A stretch of DNA of 64,000 nucleotides, taken from contig JANRKQ010000018.1 of assembly GCA_033763395.1 (NCBI GenBank), positions 62,001 through 126,000 of the forward strand, read 5' to 3'. Shown here piece after piece: positions 8,137 through 18,899 of the stretch. Below the pieces are notes generated by a model. It did not search any database and was not told the DNA's origin. It worked only from the letters and a program-made list of their open reading frames with translations. The stretch comes from Xiheimicrobium sp033763395. GTDB taxonomy: Bacteria > Myxococcota > Myxococcia > Myxococcales > Myxococcaceae. The position numbers and the translations under genes were made by a program. Each line of letters begins with the position of its first letter. Positions within the stretch are counted from its first letter, which is position 1.

Positions 8137-9271
8137 GCCACGTCCGGGGCCCCTGGCCGAACACATTCACCACGTCGTCACCGACCGGGAGCTCGACGAC
8201 ACCTGGCGGCGCCTCGACGCGTCGCTGCGGCCCGAGCGGCGCGCGCCCCGGTGGCTCCCCCTCGGGGGGCTGGCGGGCGCGGCGGTCGTGGTGATGCTGA
8301 CGGTGACGCTGTGGCCGCGCACGAAGGTCGACGGCACCCGGCTCGAGGCCGGCGCCACCATCGCCACCGGCTCCTCCAGCCTGCAGGGCGTGCTCGAAGA
8401 AGGGTCGGTGGTGCAGGCCGCGCCGGCGTCGGCTGGTGCGCTCGAGTTTGCCAGCGCCAGCGAGGTGCGGGTGCGGCTCGATCGCGGAGAGTTCCGCTTC
8501 GACGTGGCGAAGAAGCCTACGCGGCGCTTCTCGGTGGTCGCCGGCCACGTCGAGGTGCGCGTCGTCGGCACCACCTTCACCGTGAGGCGCGAGGCGACGG
8601 CGAGCGTGCAGGTCGAGCGCGGCGTCGTCGAGGTGTGGGTCAATGGCTCACAGCGCGCGGTGCTGACCGCTGGCCAGCGGTGGGACGAAGCGCCGCTCGC
8701 GGCCGTGCCTGCGATCGTCCCCGAGCCGGTCGAGCCGCCCGCCGCGCCAGAAGCGCCAGCGACTCAGCCCGAGCCGAAGCCGACGAAGCGCATCGCGCCG
8801 GTGAAGCGCGCCGTCAAGCCAGTGGCCGCGGGGCACACGGCATCGCCAGAGCCGCAGCCCCTCCCGCCGCCGGTCTCGAGCGCGACGCCGACGTTGCCCG
8901 ATGATCCGTCGACGCTCTTCAAGGTGGCGCTCGATGCCCGTCGCGCAGGCCGGGCCTCGGAGGCCGCCCAGGCGCTGAGGCACTTCGTGGCGCAGTTCCC
9001 GGACGACTCCCGCTCGGGGCTCGCGCTCTTCGAGCTGGGACGCCTCGAGATGGATCAGCTGCGCAGCCCGACCCGCGCCATCGAGTCGCTCGAGCAGGCG
9101 GTCTCGAAGGCCCCGAGCGGCTCGTTCGTCGAAGACGCCATGGCCCGCCTGGCGCGCCTGCACCATGACCTGCGCCACGTCGACGCCTGCCGGGCCGCGA
9201 AGGCGAGCTACCTGAGGCGCTTCCCCTCGGGCGTGCACGCGGCGACACTCGAGCCGCTCTGTCCGTTCTGA
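8129..9271 (+). CDS. FecR-domain membrane protein with C-terminal TPR-like repeats (putative sigma regulator)
   Basis: The protein has 380 aa and overlaps the sigma factor gene by 8 bases. A cytoplasmic N-terminus (~42 residues) is followed by one transmembrane helix (about 43-62), a periplasmic FecR-like domain (about 95-175; GEFRFDVAKKPTRRFSVVAGHVEVRVVGTTFTVRR with the conserved VVGTTF), a Pro/Lys-rich linker (about 190-255), and a C-terminal region with TPR-like helices (about 270-380; LFKVALDARRAGRASEAAQALRHFVAQFPD). FecR proteins transduce periplasmic signals to partner ECF sigmas. Adding a TPR region is a known myxobacterial theme and may bind the envelope proteins encoded next door. 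No classical zinc anti-sigma motif is present. Confidence 0.87.
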   Translation: MVEPRPGPLAEHIHHVVTDRELDDTWRRLDASLRPERRAPRWLPLGGLAGAAVVVMLTVTLWPRTKVDGTRLEAGATIATGSSSLQGVLEEGSVVQAAPASAGALEFASASEVRVRLDRGEFRFDVAKKPTRRFSVVAGHVEVRVVGTTFTVRREATASVQVERGVVEVWVNGSQRAVLTAGQRWDEAPLAAVPAIVPEPVEPPAAPEAPATQPEPKPTKRIAPVKRAVKPVAAGHTASPEPQPLPPPVSSATPTLPDDPSTLFKVALDARRAGRASEAAQALRHFVAQFPDDSRSGLALFELGRLEMDQLRSPTRAIESLEQAVSKAPSGSFVEDAMARLARLHHDLRHVDACRAAKASYLRRFPSGVHAATLEPLCPF

Positions 9272-9292
9272 AGCGGGAGGCGGTGACGAGAC

Positions 9293-10207
9293 GTGGTGGT
9301 GGCCGTGCTGGCACAAGCCTTCATCGTCGCGCAGACGCCCTGCGAGCCGTCGTGGCCGCGGGTGGCGGTCCTCGTCTCGGGCGAGGGGCTGTTGCCGTCG
9401 GTCGAGCCGGCGACGCGCGCGGAGCTCGAGTACGAGGTGCGCCAGGCCGGCTTCTGTCCCGCGAGGTCCACCGAGGGAGCCGCAGCCGTCGCCCGCATCG
9501 AGTGGCCGGCCCAGGGGGCCATCGCGTTGTCGATCTCGGCCACGTCGGGCCAGACGGTGCGCCAGCTCTCCCGCTCCCTCGACGTTTCCACGACGCCACC
9601 GGACGGCTGGCCCCTCGCGGTGGGCGCGAGCCTGGGAGAGCTGCTCCAGGAAGCGCGCCGCGAGCTGCCTGCGCTGCGGGGCCCCGAGACGCCCGACGTT
9701 CCCGTCGGCTGGGGCATCGGGCTGGGCGTGAGCGGTGAGGTGTTCTCGGGCGGGCAGACCCACGGCGGGCTCGAGCTCTTCGGCCGCGTGCCCCTCGTTC
9801 GCCGGCTGACGCTGGAGCCATCGGTGATGTTTCGCCTCGGCCTGGTCGCCTCGGCCCCGTCGGGTGAGGTGACGTCGTCGCTCTTGGGAGGCGCGCTGCA
9901 CGGCGTGTTCGACCTCGTGTCCTTCGGGCGCTTCGTGCTCGCGGCGGTGGCAGGCGTGCGCGTGGGGCTGCTTCGCCTCGAGGGGCGCGCGCGGGAGCCG
10001 GCCATGGGGACCTCGGTCTCGAGCTGGATCGTCGTCGCTCGGGCCGGTCTCGAGCTGAGGCTGCTGCGCGCGCCGTTGCTCACGTTCGTTCGGCTCGTCG
10101 CAGGCGCGCCGCTCGCTGGGGCGGCCGCCACCGAGGCCGGGGCCCGCATCACCGCGGTCAGTGGCGTCGAGGGCGGCGCCACCGTGGCGATTGGAGGTGC
10201 CTGGTGA
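9293..10207 (+). CDS. hypothetical exported protein in the sigma-FecR operon
   Basis: The protein has 304 aa with a GTG start and an N-terminal hydrophobic segment (VVAVLAQAFIVAQ) resembling a short signal peptide. The first ~125 residues look like a small alpha/beta domain with two cysteines. From about residue 140 the sequence alternates in the manner of outer-membrane strands (VGWGIGLGVSGEVFSGG, LTLEPSVMFRLGLVAS, FVLAAVAGVRVGLLRL), suggesting a small C-terminal barrel. The stop overlaps the GTG of the RCC1-like lipoprotein by 4 bases. Position in the operon suggests it is the envelope component sensed or produced under the sigma factor. No named family was recognised. Confidence 0.75.
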   Translation: MVVAVLAQAFIVAQTPCEPSWPRVAVLVSGEGLLPSVEPATRAELEYEVRQAGFCPARSTEGAAAVARIEWPAQGAIALSISATSGQTVRQLSRSLDVSTTPPDGWPLAVGASLGELLQEARRELPALRGPETPDVPVGWGIGLGVSGEVFSGGQTHGGLELFGRVPLVRRLTLEPSVMFRLGLVASAPSGEVTSSLLGGALHGVFDLVSFGRFVLAAVAGVRVGLLRLEGRAREPAMGTSVSSWIVVARAGLELRLLRAPLLTFVRLVAGAPLAGAAATEAGARITAVSGVEGGATVAIGGAW

Positions 10208-11421
10208 GGCGCTGTCGGCGTCAGGACGACTCCCGCTCCAGGCGGTCGACCGGTTCGAGCTCGCCCGGCACCGATGGCCGAGCGCTCGTCGTCGCGTTCA
10301 GTCTCTTCCTCGCGGCCTGCACGCCCGAGCTTCCGGTCCTCTTCCCGTTCGATGCCGGCATGGTGCCCAGCGTCGTCGGCGGCCGCTTCTTGAGTCTCGG
10401 CCACCGCCACACGTGTGAGCTGCGCGCAGGCAAAATCCGCTGCTGGGGCGATGGCACCAGCGGTCAGCTCGGCTCGGGAGCCACGCGCAAAGAGGCCTCG
10501 CCCGTGACGCTCGAGGCCGGCGCCGACTGGACGTCGCTGTCGACGGGAGAGCGGCACACCTGCGGTCTCAAGCAGGACGGCTCGGTCTGGTGCTTCGGTG
10601 GCAATCAGGCGGGGCAGCTCGGCGTGGGTGATCTGACGTCGAGGCTCGTGCCTGCGCGCGTGACGCTCCCGGGTCCTGCCCGGAGTGTCTCGGCGCACTA
10701 CAGCCACACCTGCGCCGTGTTGTTCGACGACTCGGGCTGGTGCTGGGGCTCGAATTGGGAGGGCCAGCTGGGGCTGAACGACCCCTACCCTGGCGCCGAC
10801 CAACCAGCGCCGCAGCCTGTCTTCGGCGGGCTGCGCTGGAAGGTGCTCGAGGCCGGTGACGGGCACACCTGCGGCGTCGACTCCGACGGTGCGCTGTGGT
10901 GTTGGGGGCGCAACGTGCGCTCGATGCTGGGTCTCGGCGCTGGGGCCGCGGGCCAGGTGCGCCCACCCACCCGCATCGGCACCGACACGGACTGGGCGGC
11001 GCTCTCGCCGTCGCAGGAAGGCACGTGTGGTGTGACGACCTCCGAGGGCCTTCGCTGCTGGGGCGTGAAGTTCGAAGACCCGAACCTCATGAGCACCCGC
11101 GACGTGCCGCTCGACGTGTACCCGGGGCGCTGGCGCGCCTTCCGCATCGACACCTTCCACGCCTGCGGGCTGCAGCTCGACGGCTCCCTCTGGTGCATCG
11201 GCCGCGGCATCGAGGGCCAGCTCGGCCTGGGCGACTTCCTCGAGCGCCGCACGTTGACGCGCGTCGGCACCGACACCGACTGGGTCGAGCTGCAGGTCGG
11301 CCGCTTTCACACCTGCGCGCGCAAGGCCAACGGGACGCTCTGGTGCACGGGCCAGGGCAACGACGGGCAGCTCGGCGCTGGTGACTTCAACCGCCGGAGC
11401 AGTTTCGCGCTGGTGCCGTGA
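10204..11421 (+). CDS. RCC1-repeat lipoprotein (seven-bladed propeller)
   Basis: The protein has 405 aa. Residues ~30-40 (VVAFSLFLAAC) form a lipobox, so the GTG start at 10204, overlapping the upstream stop, may be a little too long. The mature part contains seven repeats of the form HTCxL..DG.LWCWG..xxGQLG.GD, starting near HRHTCELRAGKIRCWG and ending near FHTCARKANGTLWCTG; one blade reads GTCGV and one HACGL. Seven units match the blade count of the RCC1 beta-propeller. Nearly every blade has two cysteines (HxC and WCWG), consistent with disulfide stapling of a surface protein. It is probably outer-membrane anchored, acting as an adhesion or recognition module downstream of the ECF sigma system. 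Confidence 0.87.
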   Translation: MRRCRRQDDSRSRRSTGSSSPGTDGRALVVAFSLFLAACTPELPVLFPFDAGMVPSVVGGRFLSLGHRHTCELRAGKIRCWGDGTSGQLGSGATRKEASPVTLEAGADWTSLSTGERHTCGLKQDGSVWCFGGNQAGQLGVGDLTSRLVPARVTLPGPARSVSAHYSHTCAVLFDDSGWCWGSNWEGQLGLNDPYPGADQPAPQPVFGGLRWKVLEAGDGHTCGVDSDGALWCWGRNVRSMLGLGAGAAGQVRPPTRIGTDTDWAALSPSQEGTCGVTTSEGLRCWGVKFEDPNLMSTRDVPLDVYPGRWRAFRIDTFHACGLQLDGSLWCIGRGIEGQLGLGDFLERRTLTRVGTDTDWVELQVGRFHTCARKANGTLWCTGQGNDGQLGAGDFNRRSSFALVP

Positions 11422-11450
11422 GGGATGGGCGTGGTTATGAGCGCTCCCCC

Positions 11451-13670
11451 ATGCCTGACGGAACGCACTACACCTTCTGTCGTATCTGTGAGGCCCTCTG
11501 CGGCCTCACGGTGACGGTCGAGAACAACCACGTCACCCGCATCGCGCCCGATGACGCCCACGTGGCGACGCGCGGCTTCTCGTGCCCCAAGGGCCTCAAG
11601 CAGGCGAAGCTGTACGCCTCGCCCGATCGCATCAAGTACCCCGAGAAGCGGGTGGGCGACCGCTGGGAGCGCATCACCTGGGCGCAGGCGATGGAGGAGA
11701 TCGGCAACAAGGTGCGGCAGCTCCGCGGCGAACAGGGGCCCGACTCGATCGCGATGTACGTCGGCACCGCGGCCGGCTTCGGCGTGCTGCACCCGGTGTT
11801 CGCGCAGGGCTTCCTCACCGCGGTGGGCTCGAAGTCGATGTACGCGTCGGCGACCCAGGACTGCTCGAACAAGTTCGCCGTCTCGAACCTCGTCTACGGC
11901 TTTCCCTTCACCCAGCCGTTCCCCGATCTCGATCACACCGAGTGTCTCATCATCGTCGGCGCGAACCCGGTGATCTCGAAGTGGAGCTTCCTGCAGGTCC
12001 CCAACCCGGGAAAGACGCTCCAGGAGATGAAGGCGCGCGGCGCGCGGGTGATCGTGATCGATCCGCGTCGCACCGAGACCGCAAAGGTGGCCGGCGAGCA
12101 CCACTTCATCCGCCCGAACACCGACCCGTACTTCTACCTGTCGTTCCTCAACGAGCTCGAGCGCCAGGGCGGCGTGAAGCGGGACATCGCGTCGGCGCAG
12201 GCCGAGGGCATCGACGAGGTGCTCGCGCTGGCCCGCGCGTGGCCACCCGAACGCACCGGGCCGATCACGACCATTCCGGCCGACGTCCTGCGCGAGCTCG
12301 TCACGGTGTTCCGCACCGCGAAGGGCGCGTCGATCTACTCCTCGACCGGCGTCAACATGGGCACCAACGGGTCGCTCGGGTTCTGGTTGCAGGAGTGCAT
12401 CAACCTGCTCTCGGGCAACCTCGACCGGCGAGGCGGCACGCTGGTGGGGCGCGGCGTCATCGACTTCCCGGCCTTCGGCAAGAAGAACGGCGTGTTGGTG
12501 CGGCCCGATCGCTCACGCATCGGTGACTTCTTGTCGGTCAACGACGCGTTCCCCGGCGGCATCCTCGCGGACGAGATCCTCACGCCGGGCCCGAAGCAGG
12601 TGCGCGCGCTCTTCGTCACCGGCGGCAATCCGCTCATCACCATGGCGAACGCCGGGCGGCTCAAGAAGGCCTTCGGTGAGCTCGAGCTGCTGGTGACGCT
12701 CGACCTGTTCCGCAACGAGACCGGCTCGCTCGCGCACTACGTGCTGCCGGCCACGACGCCGCTCGAGCGGCCCGATCTCCCGTTCATCTTCCCGCTCATG
12801 CTCGGGCTGCAGAAGAAGCCATACATGCAGGCGACCCGGGCCGTCGTCGAGCCCGAGCACGAGCAGCGCGACGAGGCGTCGATCTACCTCGACCTGTGCC
12901 GGGCCAGCGGCGTCAACCTCTTCGGCTCGGCGATCGCCCAGAAGACGCTCGAGGGCCTGATGGCCGTGCACTCGAGGCTCCACCGCCAGGGCAAGACGCC
13001 GCAGCTCCCGCAGGAGCTGTTGCTCTCGATGCTGCTCCGCCTCACCGGTCAGCCCGGGTTCGACGGGCTGGTCGACGATCACCCGCACGGCAAGCTGCGC
13101 GAGCAGCACGAGGCCGACGACTTCGTGGGCAAGCGCGTGCTCACCGAGAACAAGAAGGTGCAGCTCGCGCCGAAGCGCCTGCTCGAGCAGGCCCAGAAGC
13201 TCGAGGCCGACTTCGAGAGCGAGCGCTCACGCGCGGGCCGCCTCAAGCTCATCACCAAGCGCGCCGTGCAGACGCACAACTCGTGGACGCACAACCTCGA
13301 GGAGTTCGTTCACGAGCCCACCAACCACCTCTACATGCACCCGACCGACGCGGCCGCCGCCGGCCTGAAGGACGGTGACGTCGCCGACGTGACGACCGCG
13401 ACGGCGACGGTGCGCGTCCCGGTGAAGCTCCTGGCCGATCTCATGCCGGGCACGGTGGCGCTCCCGCACGGCTGGGGCCACCAGCACGCGACCGGCCTGT
13501 CGGTGGCCAGCAAGACGCGCGGCGTGAACGTCAACCTCCTGGCCGCCGATGGCCCCGACGGCATCGAGGCGGTGTCGGGTATGGCCAACCTCACCGGCTT
13601 CGTCGTCGACGTGCGCCCCGCGGCCGGCCCGCAGGATCCCACCTCGTGGAGCGGCCTGCCCGGGGCCTGA
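11451..13670 (+). CDS. molybdopterin-dependent oxidoreductase (formate dehydrogenase-like catalytic subunit)
   Basis: The protein has 739 aa from the ATG at 11451 (an in-frame GTG at 11418 would add 11 residues). Residues 10-45 carry the N-terminal 4Fe-4S ligands C10-x2-C13-x3-C17...C45. A C138 within TQDCSNKFAVSN lies where the molybdenum ligand is expected. The molybdopterin guanine dinucleotide-binding region includes IIVGANPVISKW and VIVIDPRRTETAK. The C-terminal dinucleotide-binding domain (HNSWTHNLEEF, GWGHQHATGLSVASKTRGVNVN) is intact. No Tat motif is visible, so it is probably cytoplasmic. No ferredoxin or quinone-linked partner subunit is adjacent. The substrate is uncertain; formate dehydrogenase annotation is by family resemblance only. 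Confidence 0.9.
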   Translation: MPDGTHYTFCRICEALCGLTVTVENNHVTRIAPDDAHVATRGFSCPKGLKQAKLYASPDRIKYPEKRVGDRWERITWAQAMEEIGNKVRQLRGEQGPDSIAMYVGTAAGFGVLHPVFAQGFLTAVGSKSMYASATQDCSNKFAVSNLVYGFPFTQPFPDLDHTECLIIVGANPVISKWSFLQVPNPGKTLQEMKARGARVIVIDPRRTETAKVAGEHHFIRPNTDPYFYLSFLNELERQGGVKRDIASAQAEGIDEVLALARAWPPERTGPITTIPADVLRELVTVFRTAKGASIYSSTGVNMGTNGSLGFWLQECINLLSGNLDRRGGTLVGRGVIDFPAFGKKNGVLVRPDRSRIGDFLSVNDAFPGGILADEILTPGPKQVRALFVTGGNPLITMANAGRLKKAFGELELLVTLDLFRNETGSLAHYVLPATTPLERPDLPFIFPLMLGLQKKPYMQATRAVVEPEHEQRDEASIYLDLCRASGVNLFGSAIAQKTLEGLMAVHSRLHRQGKTPQLPQELLLSMLLRLTGQPGFDGLVDDHPHGKLREQHEADDFVGKRVLTENKKVQLAPKRLLEQAQKLEADFESERSRAGRLKLITKRAVQTHNSWTHNLEEFVHEPTNHLYMHPTDAAAAGLKDGDVADVTTATATVRVPVKLLADLMPGTVALPHGWGHQHATGLSVASKTRGVNVNLLAADGPDGIEAVSGMANLTGFVVDVRPAAGPQDPTSWSGLPGA

Positions 13671-14605
13671 TGCAGTTCTCGCTCTTCCCGCCGCCGCCCC
13701 TCGACACCCGCGCCGACGCCGCGCTCGCCCAGCGCCGGCCCCAGCACGTCTTCCTCGGCACCTCGAGCTGGACGTTCCCCGGCTGGAAGGGCCTTGTGTA
13801 CCCCGGCGAGCCGACGATGGACGAGCTGGTGGCCCACGGGCTCGAGACCTACGCGCGCCACCCGCTCTTCAACACCGTCGGCATCGATCGCAGCTACTAC
13901 GCGCCGCTGAGCAGCCACGAGCTCGCCGGCTACGCGCGCCAGCTCCCGCCGGGCTTCCGGTGCGTGATGAAGGTGTGGAGCCGCATCTGCTCGTACGTCG
14001 ACCCGCGCACCCGCGCACCCAACCCCGACTTCCTCGACGCGCGGCGCTTCGTGGCGGACGTGCTGACGCCCGCGCTCGCGTCGTTCAAGGAGCACCTGGG
14101 GCCGCTGCTGTTCCAGATGCTGCCGCTGTCGCGGGGCGAGCTGCTGGCCCCGGCCCTGTTCGTCGCCAAGCTCGAGCAGTTCCTCGCCGCCCTGCCGCGC
14201 GGGCCCCAGTACGCCGTCGAGCTCCGGAACTCCGAGTGGCTGACGCCCGGCTACTTCGCCACCCTGACGCGCCACGGCGTCGCGCACGTCTTCAACCACT
14301 GGGAGCGCATGCCCACGCTCGGGGAGCAGCTCGCTCGCGAGGGCGCCTTCACCGCGCCGTTCACCGTCTGCCGCCTGCTGTTGCCCCAGGGCGTGGGCTA
14401 CGAAGAGGCCCGCGAGGCCTTCGCGCCGTTCGACCGGATCCAGGCGCGGGACGACGCCATGCGGGCCGACGTGGCGCGGCTCGTCGAGCTGGCCGGCCGC
14501 GCCCGGCGCCAGGTGTGGATCATCGTCAACAACAAGGCCGAAGGCTCGAGCCCGCTCACCGTTCGTGGCCTGCTGGAGCGCTTCACCCCGGCGAACGGCG
14601 CTTGA
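13670..14605 (+). CDS. DUF72 family protein
   Basis: The protein has 311 aa; its ATG overlaps the stop of the oxidoreductase gene (TGATG), so the two are probably translationally coupled. It shows DUF72 family features: LGTSSWTFPGWKGLVYPGE near the N-terminus, FNTVGIDRSYYAPLS, a central FQMLPLSRGEL, YAVELRNSEWL and a C-terminal VWIIVNNKAEGSSPLTVRGL. The family adopts a TIM-barrel-like fold and its biochemical role is not well established. The 3' end overlaps the convergent kinase gene by 23 bases. Co-occurrence with a molybdoenzyme is a contextual hint, not proof, of a redox-related role. Confidence 0.88.
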   Translation: MQFSLFPPPPLDTRADAALAQRRPQHVFLGTSSWTFPGWKGLVYPGEPTMDELVAHGLETYARHPLFNTVGIDRSYYAPLSSHELAGYARQLPPGFRCVMKVWSRICSYVDPRTRAPNPDFLDARRFVADVLTPALASFKEHLGPLLFQMLPLSRGELLAPALFVAKLEQFLAALPRGPQYAVELRNSEWLTPGYFATLTRHGVAHVFNHWERMPTLGEQLAREGAFTAPFTVCRLLLPQGVGYEEAREAFAPFDRIQARDDAMRADVARLVELAGRARRQVWIIVNNKAEGSSPLTVRGLLERFTPANGA

Positions 14606-16367
14606 AGAGCGACCACCGGCCCGACGGCGTCGGATCCGCCTCGTCGAGCGGCACGTCGAACGAGCGCTCGACGGCCGTCAGCGCGTCGATCAGCACCTGC
14701 GCGCTCGCGGGCCGCTTGCCGACGTCGCGCGCCAGGCAGGTGGCGAGCAGCCGCTGGAGCATCATGGGAATGCGCTCACCGAGGAACGTCGACTCACCGA
14801 TGGGGCGCGCCTCGCCCGACAGCCGCTGCATCACCACGTCGCCCATCGCCGCGCCTTCGAACGGAAAGCGCCGTGCGAGGAGCGTGTAGGTCACCGTCGC
14901 GAGCGCGTAGAGGTCGGCCCGCTCGTCGACATCGCGGCCGAGCACCTGCTCCGGCGCCATCCACAGCGGAGTGCCGACGACCTGCCCCACCTGGGTGAGC
15001 CGGCTCACCTCGTTCTGCGGCGTACGCACGCGCGCCACGCCAAAGTCGAGCACCTTGAGCGTCTCGGGCGGCCCAGCCACGACGAAGAGGTTGTCGGGCT
15101 TGATGTCGCGGTGGATCACGCCGATGCGGTGCGCCGCCGCCAGCGCCTCGGCGGCCTGGAGCATGAGCCGCACCACCCGCCGCAGCTCGAGCGGCCGCGT
15201 GCGCGCCAGGGCTTTCAGGCTCTGGCCCTCGAGGTGCTCCATGACGAAGGCCACCTGCCCCGGCGCCGTGACGAGATCGAACACCTTGACGATGTGCGGG
15301 TGATCGAGGCGGCTGATGGCCTGCGCCTCCTGGACGAAGCGCTGCACCTGATCGGGCCGGTGGGTGAGCTGGGGGTGGAGGATCTTGATGGCCGCGCGGC
15401 GGTTGAGCGTGGCGTGCACCGCCTCGACGACGCGCCCCATGCCGCCCTCGCCGAGCGTGCGCTGGACGATCCACGAGCCCACCTGCTCGATGCCGCCTCG
15501 AGGCACAACGCCCGGCTGCGTCCCCTCGGGAATGGGGGCTCCCCGCACGATGGGCGACACGCCCTCGGCCCGCGTCACACGCGCGTCGAGCTCGAGGAGG
15601 GCCTGGCGAAAGGCCACCATCGACTCGAACCGATCGGCCGGATCCTTCGCGAGCGCGCGGTCGAACACGTCGTCCCACGCGGCGAGGTGCGGTGGCATGC
15701 GCGGAATCGGCGCCACCACGTGCATCTGCCGGGTGATGCCCTCTCGATCGTCGACGAAGGGAGGCTGCCCGGTGAGCAGCTCGAACAACAGCACGCCCAG
15801 GCCGTAGACGTCGGAGGCCGAGGTGGCGCGCTTGCCGGCGACGCGCTCCGGGGCGAGGTACTGCGGCTCGACCAGCACGCGCGACTTCGGCACCGGCAGC
15901 GAGCGCACGTCGCGGAACAACATCAGGGCCGTGTCGAGGAGCCGCACCGCGGTGCCGTTGCGCTCGGGGAAGACGTGATCGGGCGACAAGCACCCGTGCA
16001 CGAGGCCGTGATCGTGGAGGAACTGAATCGCCTCGCACAACGAGGTGCCCCACAGCATGGCCCGCTCGCTCGACAGGGGGCCGTGCGCGCGCACGAAGTC
16101 CGACGCGGTCTCGCCCTCGATGGGCTCACTGATGACGACGAAGCGCCCGTCGGCCGCGCAGTGCACGTGCTCGATGGTGACGAGGCCCGGGTGCTTGAGC
16201 GAGCGGGTGCGCCGCGTGGCATCGAGGAAGCGCGCGTACAGCTCGATGTCGTCGGAGAGCTCAGGCCGGCTGACCTGCACCACGACCCGGTCGCTCCCCG
16301 AGCGCGCCAGAAACACCTCAACGGCCGAGCCCTCGGCCAGCTTCGCCTCGACGTCGAGTCCGAGCAT
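14583..16367 (-). CDS. tandem pseudokinase-Ser/Thr kinase
   Basis: The protein has 594 aa with two Hanks-type kinase lobes. The second (about 298-575) is intact: GEGGMG (306-311), K328 (AAIKIL), HRD 419-421 with N426, DFG 441-443, and APE in WMAPEQ. The first (about 5-262) keeps the overall fold landmarks (SLKHPGLVTIEHV, LAPERVAGKRATSASDVYGLG) but its catalytic residues are changed: the VAIK lysine is Q31, HRDxKxxN is H124-G-C-L-S-P-D-H131, and DFG is D145-T-A. It therefore looks like a regulatory pseudokinase fused to an active kinase. No transmembrane or sensor domain is present, so it is probably cytoplasmic. It is convergent with the DUF72 gene and lies downstream of dnaK on the same strand. 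Confidence 0.93.
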   Translation of the reverse strand: MLGLDVEAKLAEGSAVEVFLARSGSDRVVVQVSRPELSDDIELYARFLDATRRTRSLKHPGLVTIEHVHCAADGRFVVISEPIEGETASDFVRAHGPLSSERAMLWGTSLCEAIQFLHDHGLVHGCLSPDHVFPERNGTAVRLLDTALMLFRDVRSLPVPKSRVLVEPQYLAPERVAGKRATSASDVYGLGVLLFELLTGQPPFVDDREGITRQMHVVAPIPRMPPHLAAWDDVFDRALAKDPADRFESMVAFRQALLELDARVTRAEGVSPIVRGAPIPEGTQPGVVPRGGIEQVGSWIVQRTLGEGGMGRVVEAVHATLNRRAAIKILHPQLTHRPDQVQRFVQEAQAISRLDHPHIVKVFDLVTAPGQVAFVMEHLEGQSLKALARTRPLELRRVVRLMLQAAEALAAAHRIGVIHRDIKPDNLFVVAGPPETLKVLDFGVARVRTPQNEVSRLTQVGQVVGTPLWMAPEQVLGRDVDERADLYALATVTYTLLARRFPFEGAAMGDVVMQRLSGEARPIGESTFLGERIPMMLQRLLATCLARDVGKRPASAQVLIDALTAVERSFDVPLDEADPTPSGRWSLFKRRSPG

Positions 16368-16585
16368 GGAGTCGAAGACTGTAGGGAGCGCTCACCAGTG
16401 CGAGACAAGTCGCCGGCGTGCGGCCGTGCAGGCACACGTGCGCCGCCCGCCCACGAGCAGGACGCAACATCGACGGGTTGCGGGACTTCGCCCAGGACGA
16501 CTGGCGACGGTGGTCGACGGGTGTGGAGACTGGGCGCCACGGTCTTCGGCCACCCGGGCCTCGACGAGGTGCCAGGTGCAGGGAC
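16368..16585. other. intergenic, no gene seen
   Basis: About 220 bases between the kinase start and the dnaK terminator. Open frames here lack coherent start context or domain character. I see no RNA gene. It presumably contains the kinase promoter, which I could not locate. Confidence 0.5.
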
Positions 16586-16622
16586 AATGAAACACCCCGC
16601 GGGGCCCCAGGGCCCACGCGGG
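16586..16622 (-). terminator. probable rho-independent terminator of dnaK
   Basis: A GC-rich inverted repeat pairs CCCGCG (16596-16601) with CGCGGG (16617-16622) and GGGCC with GGCCC inside, with a 4-base loop and one bulged A. Read on the minus strand it lies about 28 bases after the dnaK stop and is followed by GTGTTTCATTGTC, a modest T-rich run. Confidence 0.65.
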
Positions 16623-16649
16623 ATGCGATCACCACGAGCTGCCCTGACT

Positions 16650-18557
<1,908 letters not shown>

Positions 18558-18630
18558 GATGTATCTGCCTCCAGAAAGCTATGTAAGTGTTTGAAATCGC
18601 CGGGCTTTCTCGTTGGCCCGAGATGTGCGC

Positions 18631-18658
18631 AACCTAACCAGCGACCTTCGGGTGTCAA
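18631..18658 (-). promoter_or_regulatory. probable dnaK promoter
   Basis: On the minus strand the sequence reads TTGACA (18653-18658), a 16-base spacer, then TAGGTT (18631-18636). The -35 hexamer is the exact housekeeping consensus; the -10 matches at three of six positions. The site is about 75 bases upstream of the dnaK start. The leader between them contains a small inverted repeat (CGGGC at 18601-18605 with GCCCG at 18616-18620). Confidence 0.6.
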
Positions 18659-18715
18659 TCACGCTGGAACGCTGCACCCAGCCTGGATGGCGCCGGGCTG
18701 GCGTTCGGGTGTCAA
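18647..18715. repeat. direct repeat containing the -35 box
   Basis: The 12-mer TTCGGGTGTCAA occurs at 18647-18658 and again at 18704-18715, 57 bp apart in the same orientation. On the minus strand each copy reads TTGACACCCGAA, so the dnaK -35 element is part of a repeated motif. It could be a regulator-binding site or a duplicated promoter element. Confidence 0.5.
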
Positions 18716-18899
18716 CCGCGTAACCCGCTTCGCACCGACCGCCACCGCCAGGTGCCAGCGCGACCCTGACGCCGTGCGCGTTCGTGAATCAATTCAAGCA
18801 CTTCGACTGCGACGCACCTTGGCAAGCGTCATGCTCCTGACGCCGGCGCCGGTCCGGGCTGGGGGGCTTTGGAGCGGCTTGACGAAAGGCCGACAGCGC

